Positions 21,853-34,004 are shown, counted from the first letter of the stretch. The stretch is 64,000 bases of DNA from Aedes albopictus (GCF_035046485.1 NC_085136.1:292927080-292991079), one strand, 5' to 3'. Numbers and translations: made by a program. The notes: generated by a model not told the origin, from the letters alone.

Positions 21853-21921
21853 TTGTCGGGAGTGGGATTCGATCCCAGGTCCTCGGCGTGATAGTCAAGT
21901 GTTCTAACCATCACACCAGGT
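21853..21921 (-). mobile_element. tRNA-like / SINE head fragment
   Basis: Minus strand shows TGTGATGGTTAGAAC (A-box region) and GGGATCGAATCCC (B box) in tRNA spacing, with a plausible D arm and T arm. A body or tail is not delimited. Confidence 0.5.
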
Positions 21922-21929
21922 CTAATTAA

Positions 21930-22680
21930 AAGAATAGACGTGTATGGTTTTCGAAAATAAAAAGTTACATGACATTTAACATGAATTCGTGATCAATATT
22001 ACTTCCAGTGTATTTTTTTTCTAAAAATGCTTCAAATATGTATTCTCAAATATCTTCGAAGACATCACTTGAATCCAACCAATCGTTTTCGAGATATATA
22101 TTTTTAATAAAGTAAATTGAGTATTTTAGATGCGCTTTTTTTCAAAAGTTATTGCTCTACAAATGAAAAAAAAATTTTTGAATAGATGCTCACACATGAA
22201 ATTTTAACTGAATTGAAAAAAGTCACATTTTCGCAATTCGTACTTTGAGTTGGAAATGCTCAGTACGAGCATTACTGTCATGTCATTCGTAATTATTTTT
22301 GAGCATATCCGCTATCAGAAATGTTCCTCGCAAATGACCGGAGTGCAATTCTAAGAAAATCTACTATTCGATAGTACTCAAGATGCTGATACAACTGTTT
22401 GCGATCCTGGTAGATGGCATCCGCGCCGGCGAAATCTTTCTGCTCGAATGTGCTCACCCATTTATCATGTCTTCGTGGAATTGATTTTTACCGGCATTTT
22501 CTCGCTCCTTGCTTCGTCGTCGACAAGTGAGTAAAAAAACGAAATCTTCGCAATGCGGAAAATGAAGATCCAAATCAAACCTTCACGCTGCTTTCGAAGA
22601 TAACGAAAGTTGCAACGCATTGTCATAACTAAGCTGCAACGGCGGCGAAGGTTTTAAATAGGGCATTTTTTTTATTACCG
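21930..22680. other. AT-rich stretch, no gene seen
   Basis: AT-rich up to about 22250, with a more balanced segment at 22400-22660 that has no recognisable frame. Nothing further can be supported. Confidence 0.35.
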
Positions 22681-22682
22681 TA

Positions 22683-23395
22683 CGTGTTTGGGCCGAAGGG
22701 TCTCAGATTTTCATGGAACTTTTCCCACAGGCAGGGCTCATGGATATATAAACAAAAAAAAATGAGAAAAATTCAGAGTCGTCTATTTTCCCGTAAAATT
22801 CATGTGGATTTTTTTGTTTTCCCCTGACACTTCTTACTTTGAAAAATCGTAACACAAGAGCGAAGCATCATAGAAACAATTTTTTTTTAGAAAATAAAAG
22901 CACATTTCTCAGAAATTTAAAAAAAATATGAACTTGGGAAAAAATTCCATAGCTGAAAAAAATTATAAAGAAAAGACGGAAAAAACTATACCCGAACTCG
23001 CGGAAAATTTTCTTAAAAAAAAATTGAGAAAGTTATTTCATAAGTTTTTGGGTTATGGCCAAATTTGTTGAAAAATGTCCAAATGTGTCATATAAGCCTT
23101 TTCTTTGAAAAATCATAACTCAAGAACGAAGCATCGTAGAAACAAAGTTTTTTTTAAATGAAAGCAAATTTTCTCAGAAAAAAAATGAAGTTTAAAAAGT
23201 TGTCCACAAAATTTTTCACCGTTGAGAAAATTCATAAAGAAAAGCTGCCCGAACTCGCGGAAAATTTTCAAAAAAAATATTTTCGAGAAGGTAATTCCGT
23301 AAGCTGTGATCGCTGAAATTTTTGGAATGCACTTTTTTCGTTCCTAAGTTATGGCCAATTTTGTAAAACATGATAATATAATATATGCCTACATT
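22683..23395 (+). repeat. Interspersed repeat with ~300-bp internal units (AAGCATCRTAGAAACAA family)
   Basis: Contains two successive related units: AATCGTAACACAAGAGCGAAGCATC at 22845 and a matching phrase at 23112, each followed by AT-rich text and CCCGAACTCGCGGAAAATTTT. The same family, mostly inverted, makes up 57235-58760, where it ends with a counterpart of the sequence at 22700-22760. No coding potential. Confidence 0.7.
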
Positions 23396-23599
23396 GGTAT
23401 AGTATGTAGGGTGAGTAGTTAAAACTCCTGGTGCACATGGTTAGAGTCTGCGTGGATAAAATCGTTTTTCTTTTTTTTATCATTCCCTCCCATTCAAGTT
23501 GCATAACGATTCAGAATCTGCGCTTTTTAGGTTTTAAAGAAGAAGCATTAGTGTTCTATCGTCTATAATACGGACAGTGAATAAATTGCACTAGGATTC

Positions 23600-25260
23600 C
23601 TGTTACTGGCTTTGAAACAAGTCGTGTTGCTTGGGCTGAAACTGTATCATGGATTTCCAGAAATTTCTTTCAGAAAGTATTCCTCATTTAAACATTCTTT
23701 TGGAACATCTTCTATGGATTGCTTCGGAAATTCTTCTAGAAGATTCTTTAGAAATTTCTCCAAGCATTCTTCAAAAAGAGCTGCCAGGAGATTCCTCCAT
23801 AGATTCTTTCAGAAATTCGTACGGGAGTTTTTTCAGGAAGTTATCCACGAACCCTTCGGCATTGCTTTCAATGATTCTATCTGAAAATCAAAAGTTCAGA
23901 ATTCATCCATAAATTTCTTAATGGCTTTGTGTAGAAAACCTTCCACATGCTCCTTCAAAAAATATAGGTCTAGAAGCACCTTCAGAAATTGCTCCAAGAA
24001 TCTGTTCTTCGAATCCACCAATCCACCAAATCCATCATTCAGAAGCTCTAACAGCGTTTTTTTAGAAATTCTTCCAGCGATTCTTTAGGCAAGTTTTTCA
24101 GGGTTTTCTTTAGATATTTCCATAGGAATTTTTCCAATAATTTTTCCAAGAATTGTTTTGGTTAGATTTCCATGGGTTCGTTGTTTAACTGCGCCAGGGA
24201 TTAGTTAAGAAATTATTCTTCGGAAATTTCAGGGATTTCTTCAAAAGATTCTTTCATGTATTCTTGCAGTGGTTTCGTGAGAAAATGTTTCAAAAAATCG
24301 TGTAGGTACTTCTTCAAGAAGTCCACCAAAGATTTATTCAGGAATTGCTCTAGCGATTCCATTGGAAAATTAACAAATTTGTACAAAAATTTCTTCGGGG
24401 TTCATTTAGAAAACCCTGCAAGAATTCCTACAGAGATTTTTGCATTTGCTCTTTAGTATACTCAATGGTTTAGACAGGAATTTATACTGAGGATTTTTTC
24501 AAGTATTGTTCTATGTATTTCTTCAGAAAACTCTCCGTCCAGGTATTCTTATAAAAAGTTCTCCAGAAATACATCCACAGGTTGCTCCACGAATACATTA
24601 GGAAAATCATCAATAAACTTTTCAAGGAATTCCATAGAGAGTTTTCCGATAAAATTCTCCTGGTGTTACTCCAAGAAGTTCTTCAGAAATTTCTCCTGCC
24701 ATTCCTTAAAACAATCACCGAGATTTCTTCGGATATTCCTCTAGATATTCGTTCAAGTGTACTTCATGAGTGTTCTACAGGTATTCTACAGGCGGTTTCT
24801 TCAGAAATTCCTGCTCGGATTCTTATTGGAATTAATTTGATGATTCCTTCTAAAATATATCCTTAGACTTTTTCAGAATGTTAGGGTTGCCGTCAGAAGT
24901 TTTAGCAAGAAATTTCTTCAAAAGTTGATCCATGGAGTTTATTAATTTTCCCTGTATAATTTTCATTGAATATCCTTCAGAGATTGCTTAAGAAACGGTT
25001 TCAAGGAATTCTCAAAGATTTCCTTTGAAAATTCCTTCAGAGATTCCTGCAGAAACTTTTACAAGGATTTTTTTAGAAATTGCTGCTGCGGCTCCGTTCG
25101 AAATATCTCCTGAGATTCCTTCAGAGATTCCTGCTGGCAATATTTCAGATATTTCTTCCGAACTTTTTTTGAAAAGTGTCTCCAGAAATTGCACTACTGG
25201 AAAAAAGTTATGAAAGAATCTCTGAAGGAGTTTCTAAGCAAATTCCTGCAGAATTGCTTA
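23600..25260 (+). repeat. 12-bp-period array, more diverged (TTCTTCAGAAATTCC-type)
   Basis: Degenerate repetition of ATTCCTTCAGAAATT-like units over about 1.6 kb, polarity A. Divergence between units is clearly greater than in the 2-6.7 kb block, suggesting greater age or a different subfamily. Confidence 0.78.
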
Positions 25261-26640
25261 AAGTAAACCCCTTAGAGCACCGCCACGGGAGTCCCTATCT
25301 GGGTCCCTATCCCTATTTCCGGGCCCTGTATAGGGACCCATGTTCACACCGGCGGTATCTAAACGGGAATGAAAAATAAGGACGCGACATGGGATAAGCG
25401 ATGGGTTTCCACATTTGGGGACCCACTCAAATCTTGCACTGAGTTGCTATACCGATGGTTTGTGTGACGTCACTTTCTTTATTTATATTTTGCGGTGAAG
25501 TGAGCTGAGCAGTGGTGTGGAAAATAAACAGCAGTGGATCAATAAACCAAGAGATGAATATTGATGCACTTTGTCTTACGTAACTAGATGTTTTCCATAA
25601 CCCTATCACAAACAAACAGACGCAACACTAATAATTCCCACGTACACCGATTCAACGGTTTATTTAAAAATTTACGACAATGATTTTTCATAAGGGCCTA
25701 ACTGACTTGATCGATTTCTCTTCGTCGACTCTCTCTTTCGCTAATAACTTGATCAAAACAAACAATTTTTTTTTATAGCAACATGTAGTCGTCTTCTTTG
25801 CATTTCAACCAAAAAATCTCTGGAAAACTCAACACACATTCTGTGATAACACAAAGAGAGGATCGATGAAGAGAACTCGAAAATGTCAGTTAGGACCAAA
25901 TGAAAAATCAGTGTCGATTTAATCTGTGGCGCTCGCAGCGTTTTTGTTCAAGTTTTACATTCGCTCACTATTGTCACCTAGTTTATGATTGGCCACTCTA
26001 TTGGCCAAACTCAGTCCTTTTAGATTGGGTGAATATATTTCCGCGACTATGATTTTGAATAGCAAACGTATCACTTGAAAGAAATTGCTATTAAAATCAT
26101 CGTCATGTAAACATAATCATCAATGTCAAAGCCAAACACGCTATTTCACAAAACGCTCAGTAGGTGCCGGTAGTGAGCGAACGTCAAACAGGAGCAAAAA
26201 TTATGTGAGCACCGTCTGCGAACAATTTGCAAACTACAGAATATTTGATTTAAATATTCTTTAAACAATAAAACGATAATAAATGACTAGAGGGAGACCG
26301 GAGACGTCTGCTTGTCTGTGACGAAATGTTAGAATTGTTGCGTCTGTTTGTGTTTGTCTGTGACCCTTTATGCCTTTGTGATTTTATGCAGGATTCATCA
26401 AAAGCCATAAGGACATATTTAATTTGTTTCAGTTTGTACTACGTCCGATAAAAAGTAAGGACCACTTTTAGCAACGCACGGTGGAAAATCATTATGTTTT
26501 TCAAGTTCCTAAACCGAAAATGGAAACCACTGGTGGGAAGATGGGGTGCTATCCTAAAATAGCATCCGGCAAGGAGTGGTATAATAAGGATAGCGATGAG
26601 GACTCCCGTGGCAGTGCTCTTAAAAAGCTCTTGGTGGTTA
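25260..26640. other. Stretch without a supported gene
   Basis: GC-rich short repeats of GGGTCCCTATC at 25290-25335, then about 1.2 kb of ordinary sequence. No frame with protein-like features. Confidence 0.4.
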
Positions 26641-26930
26641 AATAGGAGATTCCTCACGAAATCCTTAAAAAATATTTTGGATGGATTCTTGGACAGAAAG
26701 TCCTGAAGCAAATTCAGAAGTTATCTCTGGAGGAATTAAAACTATTGGACAAATGCCAAGGAGAATATCTGAAGAAACCCTCTAAATTTCTTAAAAAATC
26801 ACATTCTGGAGGAACTGTGCTAGTTATTCTAAGAAATAAGTTCTGGAAATATTCCAGGAGAAATCCGTGGGGCAATTTCGAAAAGAATATTTAAAAAAAT
26901 ACGCTAATATCCTTGTAAAAATCGCAGATT
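26640..26930 (-). repeat. 12-bp-period array segment, polarity B
   Basis: GGAGGAATT/GAAGAAACCC-type units leading up to the CACTA-like insertion. The same array resumes at 27880 after it, so the element split it. Confidence 0.65.
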
Positions 26931-26931
26931 A

Positions 26932-27868
26932 CACTGGTTTACAAAATAAAACGAAAGTCGTGAACTTCTGTCAACGACCAAAATTTTTGAAGCATAATTA
27001 AGCGCTGATTTCGAAACCGTGCTTCAAAAAATTTTAAGTAGAACAGTTTTTAAGTTTTAGCTCAATATCGAGTTTTACAACTTTTTAAAATATGGAATTT
27101 AATAAAATTCAAATATCTTCCGTTTTGTTCAACTAATTTTAAATCTTTTTCCATATATTTAAAGCTAAATATAATACCATTCGATCATCTGAATGCAGGT
27201 TTTGCGTAAGATTGATGAAATTCAAGATATTGACGAGTTTTGGGGACGATCTCCTTAAATTTTAGCAAAATTTCCAAAAATATATGCTTAAATGTATTTT
27301 TTTCAATAAGAAAACAACAATTTAAAAATTCTTTCTCAACGTTTATTTGACACACCATATGTTGGCAAGTTACAGTATAAAAAATCAGCTCAATCTGAGC
27401 ATTGATTATGGAGAGTGAGATGTGTGAAGTGAGCGACTTTGCTTAAAAATAGAACAAAAATCATTTATGCAATTCGGTATCATAATTTATATTTTATATA
27501 ACTCATTTTGGTATTATAATAGCCATTTTTTCCGAACTGGTTCATTATGCAACTCAAATGGGTTGCATTATGAAAAAATCATGGCATACAATTTTGTATG
27601 GAACTCGTAGCAAAACTCGATTTAGCACTCTTCGTATTTATCCAACTCGACAAGCCTCGTTGGATAAATGTACGACTCGTGCTGAAAAAATCAGCTTTTT
27701 GCAACTCGTTACATAAATAACTATTTCAAATCATCAACCTTGTATGGAAAGTCGAAAAAAATTCTGCTCTACTGTAATTTTTTTCCTTCGCGTTTTCGAA
27801 CTCAGGGCATGATTCTACGTCAAAAATAATCATCAGCTTATCGAGTTCAAAAATGCTGTAAACTAGTG
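26932..27868. mobile_element. CACTA-like non-autonomous element (copy 1), with nested insert
   Basis: Termini CACTGGTTTACA and (inverted) CACTAGTTTACA, flanked by the trinucleotide TTA on both sides (26929-26931 and 27869-27871). A second copy at 55896-56573 is nearly collinear but lacks about 255 bp corresponding to roughly 27467-27722. That region starts and ends with ATTTATG-type inverted sequence and is probably a nested MITE. CACT termini with 3-bp duplications fit the CACTA/CMC group. No transposase frame. Confidence 0.82.
27467..27722. mobile_element. Probable nested MITE inside the CACTA-like copy
   Basis: Present in copy 1 and absent at the corresponding point of copy 2. Ends show ATTTATGCAA and, inverted, ATTTATGTAA. 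The interior is rich in CAACTCG/CGAGTTG phrases. The presence/absence comparison is the main support; exact boundaries may shift by a few bases. Confidence 0.6.
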
Positions 27869-27879
27869 TTATTTTTTGA

Positions 27880-29070
27880 AGAAATTCATCAATCAATTTT
27901 TGAAACATCCTTGTAGGATTTTCTAGAGGAATCATTGGAAGAACTCCTGGAGATGCCTTTGAAGAAATTCTTTACTTTTTCCAAATATACAAAGATCCCT
28001 GAAGTTTATCTTGGAGAAATTTCTAAAGAAAATCCTGTAAAAACAACAAAAAATGCTGAAGGAATCTATTGAAGAACCACTAGAGAAATTTCCGAAGAAC
28101 AAATGTTTTCAAAGAAATTTTGCAAAAGATACTTGAGAGAACAGAAGAACATTATGCAGGTTTTTATAGAAGAGTATCTTGATAAACTGCAAACAATTGA
28201 TTCTGGAGTAATTTCTGCAGGAATTCTTGAGAAACTCTAGAAAAATTTCTCGAAGCATCACAGGAAAAAAAATCTGAAAGAATCCCTGTGGAAAGTCTAA
28301 AAAATCCTAAAGAATCTTGAGGAACTGGTGAAACCATTGGAGGAACTTCAGAAATATCTGTTGAATATTTTCTAGAGGAATTCTGCGAGGATTCCTGATT
28401 ATACGGAGTAACTCCTGAAGGAACCTCTGGAGAAATTCCAACAATAATTTCTGAAAGATCTCCTGGAAAACTTTCTTAATTCTCTAGAGGAATTCTTGAC
28501 GCAGCCTATGGAGAGATTTCAAAACAGATTTTTTTCCAGAAATTTGTAGAAGAATTCCTTGATTGGTAATATTTCCGGAGAAATTCCTTCACAAATGTTT
28601 GAGAATTACATGAAGGCAAACAAACATGAATGAATTTCCCATAGAATTCCTGAAGAAATATCGGAAGGTGTTAAATTTTGAAATTCTTGAACTTGTTTCA
28701 AGATGAATCTTTTGAGAAATTTCTTGAGGTACTTCTGAACAAAACCCATACTTTATTTCTGGAAGAAATTTGGAAAGGATGTCTGGATGACTCCCTGGAG
28801 ATATTTTTAAATAAATATGTAGACAGAAATGTATTCTTGTTGGATACCTGGAGGCATCTTTGGAGAAATTGTTGATGAAATCATTCTTGATTATCCTGCA
28901 AGAATCTTCTTTCTTTAAAAAAATCTGGAAAAACATGATAAATCTTGGAAGGAAAGCAATTTCTGGTGGTTTTCCTGAAGGTAATCGCGGAGAAAATTCT
29001 AACGAAGAACATGGAAAGGGATGCACTCTAAAAGAACTCCCGGAGGAATCTTTTGAAGAATTCTTGCTGA
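27880..29070 (-). repeat. 12-bp-period array, polarity B, diverged
   Basis: Units such as GAGGAATTCTGCGAG and GGAGAAATTCC repeat with loose 12-bp spacing. Pseudo-frames at 28589-29026 (minus) and 28860-29174 (plus) are explained by the period. Confidence 0.75.
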
Positions 29071-29174
29071 AGCCATTTTCAAGGGGGCGTACCAGTATGA
29101 GAAGCCTTGAAATTTGGAATCATCACAGCACTAAACCCAAACAGGAATCTTATTGGTTCCTTATGACTATCTGA

Positions 29175-29480
29175 CGAGGATCTATGACAAAAGGTCGAAG
29201 GTCAAAAGGTCGAAGGTCATAAGGTCGAAAGTCGAAAGGTCGAAAGGACAAAAGGTCGAAGGGTCAAAAGGTCGAAGGGTTAAAAGGTCGAAAGCTCGAA
29301 ATAAAAAAATAACTCGGACAAAAGGTAGAAAGGTCGAAAGGTCGAAATAACAAAAAAACAACTAGGACAAAAGGTCGAAAGGTCGAAGGGTCAAAAGGTC
29401 GAAAGGGAAAAATAAAAAAAAAACAAGGCCAAATGTCGAGAGGAAGAAGGTTGGAAGGTCAAAGGTTCGAAGGCTGTAGT
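29175..29480 (+). repeat. AAGGTCGAAAGGTCG minisatellite (forward)
   Basis: About 300 bp of 7-8-bp units of the AAGGTCG type, with interspersed AATAAAAAAA spacers. A matching array in the opposite orientation lies at 30285-30545. Confidence 0.9.
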
Positions 29481-29696
29481 TAGTAAAAAAACTGAAAGGC
29501 CAGGATTCGTTAGGTACGAAAAGCGGATTTAAAATTTATTCAAGTACCTGCAGCGCGATGATTTATGCCATAAATATTTTAAATATTGTTAATGTCGCTT
29601 ACGTCACTTTGCAGAACTACGCCGGTGAAGGAGATCACTTTGAAGAAAATATTGCGAGTTTTTTTTAAATGCTCCCAGTGGCAGTATAACTCGAAA

Positions 29697-29945
29697 GAAC
29701 GACCAATTTTTCAAAAAAAGGCAAAATTTTAGAAACGAATATATTATTAGTAAGTAGACAAAAAAATGTCAAGAAGCAATACTAGAAAGAACAGCCTATG
29801 TTTAAAAGAAGGCAAAATTCTATTTAAAAAATATATTAATAATGTCAACAACTGCCAAAAAGCATTACTAGAAAGAACAGCTTATCTTTGAAAAAAGGCT
29901 AAATTCTATAAAAGAAATTAATAGTAGTAACGCCAATAATTGTTC
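29697..29945 (+). repeat. Three diverged tandem units of about 88 bp
   Basis: The phrase AAAAGGCAAAATT-TA recurs near 29717, 29805 and 29892. Between the occurrences lies ACTAGAAAGAACAGC in matching order. AT-rich and non-coding. Confidence 0.6.
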
Positions 29946-30004
29946 AAATAAATTATGCATTCTACAACAAACTAGTGCTAGGAAAACGCCAACTATTATA
30001 AAAA

Positions 30005-30225
30005 CCCACTGTAATTAAGGATTGTATTCCCGTTCCGGTCAGGAAATATTGTCGACTTCTTAGGAATAATGTATGCTTGTCATATAATATAAAAATTCAT
30101 ACAATGACAGGCAAAGAAAGCCCTTCAATTAATAACTGCGAAAGTGATAAAAGAACACTAAGTTGAAAAGATGCAGGCCTAGCTGCAGTGAGAATGTAAA
30201 GTAAGAAGGAAGAGGAAAGAAAAGA
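30005..30225 (+). mobile_element. 5'-truncated copy of the 15.4-kb SINE
   Basis: Shares the body of the SINE at 15353-15650: CCCGTTCCGRTC, the CAAAGAAAGCCCTTCAATTA block and an AAGTTGAA-GAG-CAGGC region. It lacks the A-box end and finishes in GAAGGAAGAGG. Confidence 0.75.
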
Positions 30226-30284
30226 TTCATGGATATTTTGATCATCTGCATCATCGTCATGGTTCCCCTTCATCCATTTTTCAA

Positions 30285-30545
30285 TTCGACCTTTCGACCT
30301 TTTGTCCTAGTTTATTTTTTGTTTCAATTTCGACCCTTCAACCTTTTGACCCTTCGATCTTTCGACCTTTTGTCCTTTCGACCTTTTATCCTAGGTATTT
30401 TTTTATTTCGATCTTTCGACCTTTTGACCTTTCGACCTTTTGACCCTTCGATCTTTTGACCCTTCGGCCTTTTGACCCTTCGACCTTTTGACCGTCGACC
30501 TTTTGACCTTCGACCTTTTGACCTTCGACCTTTTGTCCTATAACC
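30285..30545 (-). repeat. AAGGTCGAAAGGTCG minisatellite (inverted copy)
   Basis: Plus strand reads TTCGACCTTTTGACC repeatedly, the reverse complement of the array at 29175-29480. The two arrays enclose about 800 bp holding the 88-bp repeats and the truncated SINE. Confidence 0.9.
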
Positions 30546-30549
30546 ATCT

Positions 30550-31100
30550 GACAATATTGAAGCAGCTTCTGTTAACATTTTACCCCTTTTAGAACAACAA
30601 TCAATTTAATTCCTGATGTCGACATTTTTATTAAAATTATGGTAGATAGAGTTTCCATGGAATTATGATGTAGCCCGTGAAAGCAATTTTTGTAAATGTC
30701 AATCAATTTCACAATTTTGAAAAAAAAAAATTGAATGAAAATAGAACAAAAACAAACAACAACAATGAAATAAATTTAAAGATGATTAAAATTTGAGAAA
30801 TTTGACCATTCTATCGGCATAATATTTTAAATTTACTTTTTTTTTAATAATATTAATAATGTTCTAATTAGCTTCAATAAGCGTAATTTTTTGTTGGATT
30901 TTTGGACTCTTCCAGAAAAATGAGTTGTAGACTGATGGAAAATTTAAAAAATATACGATAACCTTTTTTTAAAACTTACTTATACACTGTTATCAGTTTA
31001 TAGATAATGCTATGAACTGTCCAAGCTAGTTACTCTCTGATAATCCGTAGAGACCGTTGATGTTGAAAATTAAAGCAAAGATCCATCCAATCCGGTCTGG
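30550..31100. other. AT-rich stretch, no gene seen
   Basis: Strongly AT-rich with homopolymer runs; no open frame of note. Confidence 0.45.
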
Positions 31101-31104
31101 ATGA

Positions 31105-31555
31105 AAATGATTGATTGTACCGGTAAGGCATAGAATCACCCAAGGAAAGTGAATCATTTCTGAGAACCTGAAGTTCCCATCCATCTCGTCCCGTCAATCG
31201 AAGTTTCTTAGTATAGATATTTCTCCTCATTAACCGTTTCGCCCGAACTGTCGATATTCAGACGGTCGATCGGAAAAGCCAATTCCAAAGTCATCCATCA
31301 TCATTCGCAAGCCAGTGTTTACGCTGTTTGGGTTTCTATGATATAAATTTCAAGCATCGGAAAAGTTTTGCACTGCCAATGAATGGTATTCAATCTTGGG
31401 AGACGTGCGGCTGGAGATTTTCACGAACAGTTAATTATTCAGTGGTTATTCCTTCTGCGATAAGCCGACTGCCACTGCGGTCAATATATTTAATCAATCA
31501 CTTTCGTTCCCAACTGTTATAGTTGGAGTTTTCCAGAAATGCTGCACTAGAACAG
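31105..31555 (+). repeat. Duplicated ~450-bp module, copy A
   Basis: Collinear with 61574-62050 in the same orientation. Shared landmarks, in order, are GATTGATTGTACCGG, AGAATCACCCAA, GTGAATCATTT, CGAAGTTTCTT, AGACGGT-GATCGGAAAAG, CATCCATCATCAT, GGAAAAGTTTTGC, ACAGTTAATTATT, CCTTCTGCGAT, GCCGACTG, and TTTAATCAATCACT. The two copies are diverged by small indels and substitutions. Copy A abuts a TCTTCTGG array directly. Non-coding. Confidence 0.85.
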
Positions 31556-31682
31556 GTCTTCTGATCTTCTGGTCTTCTAGTCTTCTGGTCGTCTGATCTT
31601 CTGGTCTTCTGGTCTTCTGGACTCCTGGTCTTCTGGTCTTCTGGTCTTCTATTTTCTGTCTTCTGTCTTTAGTCTTCTATCT
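31556..31682 (+). repeat. Short TCTTCTGG array
   Basis: About 125 bp of the 8-bp unit TCTTCTGG with single-base variants (TCTTCTAG, TCTTCTGA). The same unit makes the long array at the end of the window. Confidence 0.95.
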
Positions 31683-31689
31683 TTTGTGC

Positions 31690-32259
31690 ATGAAGCAGAC
31701 AGATCACATTAAAGCTTGAAGCTCAGAGAACGATATCCTCCTTCGAGCAAGGCATTTACATAATTCAATCCACTCTTGTTGAATCTGCCTCTCCTATATA
31801 TATCCACTCGTAATGCAGATGGCGCCCAGCAGCGTAGCGATTCGGAGGCAAAACTCGGAGACGTCCCACCGCGTGAAAGTTTACCATCTATACCTCCGTC
31901 AAGCAAATTGCTTTGTTACGTGCGCACGATTTTTTCCCGCACAGCAGGATTCTCACATGCAAACTGTGATGACGACGACGACGACGACGACCACGGTGGA
32001 GCGATGTGATGACGATATGATTCCATCATCATCGTTTTGGATCCAATCGCAGCGTAGAGAACGTTTCTTATATTTATATGATTCGAGGCAAAAAAGCAAA
32101 CGACCCGATAAAAGAAACATATGATATATCGAAGAACATGTCATAATCTTTCCTCATTCAATGAAATTAATTACTCATGAGCATATTTATATTATTATTT
32201 TACAATTTAGCAAAGCCCAATAAAATCAGTACTACACAAATATAAAAATAAGTTAAGAT
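31690..32259. other. Non-repetitive stretch with a GAC microsatellite
   Basis: Ordinary sequence containing a (GAC)n run at about 31971-31992. No supported gene. Confidence 0.45.
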
Positions 32260-32273
32260 AAATTACCTTCATT

Positions 32274-32713
32274 GGCCGGGGCCCGTGGCGTAGTTGGTCA
32301 CACGCTCGCTTCATATGCGGATGGTCATGGGTTTGATTCCCAGCCCCGGCACTTGCAATTTTTCGTCAGTTGCTTTTCCCCCGAGAGCAACTGACACTGA
32401 CCCTCTTCTGAGCCTCATGGCTCAAACGAACCCGGATACCTGGACATCGGCGAACTGCTACTCATAATGGACCCCCAATCGGACTGGAAAGGAACAACGG
32501 CCATCCATCATCATCCTTGTGCTCATCATTCTACTAGGTATAAAAAGTAGAAAAAGTGAAAGTAGCAGAAAGGCAACCAGTTCGATAAAGTAGAATAGAA
32601 TCTAGGCGCTGTACAAAATGTAAGTGCAGCTGTCAATTGAAATTGCTCATGTAGTGCCCCAGTGGACAATAGAGCTGTAAATTAGGTTAAGTGATTAAAA
32701 AAAAAAAAATAAA
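32274..32713 (+). mobile_element. Complete tRNA-derived SINE with 14-bp target duplication
   Basis: Flanked by the 14-mer AAATTACCTTCATT on both sides (32260-32273 and 32714-32727). The tRNA-like head has A box TGGCGTAGTTGG (32286-32297), B box GGGTTTGATTCCC (32329-32341) and complementary GCCGGGG/CCCCGGC ends. The body is about 360 bp and the element ends in an A-rich tail. This is the signature of LINE-mediated (target-primed) retrotransposition. The element looks full length. Confidence 0.92.
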
Positions 32714-32727
32714 AAATTACCTTCATT

Positions 32728-34004
32728 AACCCTCTAATGGTTACCTGGCGTCCAACTGGACCCCAGGCAACTTTGGAGTAATGAGAAATAGGTTTGATAT
32801 ATCATGTTGACTACATTTTAATTAAAGTTTTGCAAATTTGAAACGATGAAGATTTAATATTTGTTGTTGTATTCTTATCGGGTCTCTTAAGATTTTCATG
32901 GTGGGAAAGAACATAGTCGTAGTCCCTGGCCAAACTACTAGCGTGTGTCACATGACAGCAAAAATCTAGCAGAAAAAAAGCTTTAGCTATGCAAATTGCG
33001 TGATGGAATTACCGAGAAGCTTTAAGCGCAAGCAAACGGCGCGGCGGAAGGTTGCTTTGCCCGAGCGTGAAAATAGATGTGGGCAGGTGTTAGAATAACA
33101 AACAGCTCCTTCTGGTGGCACACCCTAAGTGGAGCTACGGTTAGGAAAGTTACCTTACCGTAGAGCAAAGAATGTCTTCAACTCGCGGGGATTGTAAGCG
33201 GGTGAGTGATTTTCCAATGCTTGGTTGCGTGACTCCACCGTCATGGTGTGGAAAATCAGCGATCAGCTTTCGTTGGACAAATACTCGTTGATGGCCCGGT
33301 AGTTCGTTTATGCGTTCAGCAGTGTGTGCTGAAATATATTCGCCCTGAACAAATAGAAACAATATTCACGCCGTTGGACATGGGAAGTGTGAAAACAAAC
33401 ATGTCCAATCAAAATCAACCCATTTTCGCAGAATCAGAGCCCGGAAATGGTGACGTAAAAGAACTTTTGTGTGGAAATATGAGGGTTAACACGATTTTAT
33501 ACATAAGCCAATCAAGAAATGCCAGGCAGGTATAACATTCCGAGCAACCGTACAAGCTGTATGTGCAACCAAGTAAATATTGTACGAAACTCTTCCGAGA
33601 AGGAAAGACTGAAGTTTCTGACTGAATTCAATCAGCATCAGCAGAAAGTAAAATCAAATTTGTAGAAAATGCTGCATGGAAACCAAACTGAATGTTTCCA
33701 AAGCAGATTTTGTGCAAAAAAACACGAATCCGGCGACATAATTTGTCTTCCGTTTCTTGTTTTAAGGACAGACTTGTTAGAATCCCAAAATGGCCGCCAC
33801 AATGGCCGACTTCGGCACCTACTCACGATTTTGAGCGCACAAATCTCTTCGTAAACAAAACCAGCGCACCTGATCTTTTTATTTAAAGCTTATTGCAATG
33901 AGCAAGAACAGAATAATAAAATGCACTGTCGTTTGAAGTTTGCTTCTTGAGATTTGTGCGTCTGAAGTTCTGATGCACTGTTGAAGCGGGATTTCATGAC
34001 ATTT
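32728..34004. other. Stretch without a supported gene
   Basis: Ordinary sequence. Overlapping short frames at 33248-33535 (plus) and 33638-33886 (both strands) have no motif. Confidence 0.4.
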
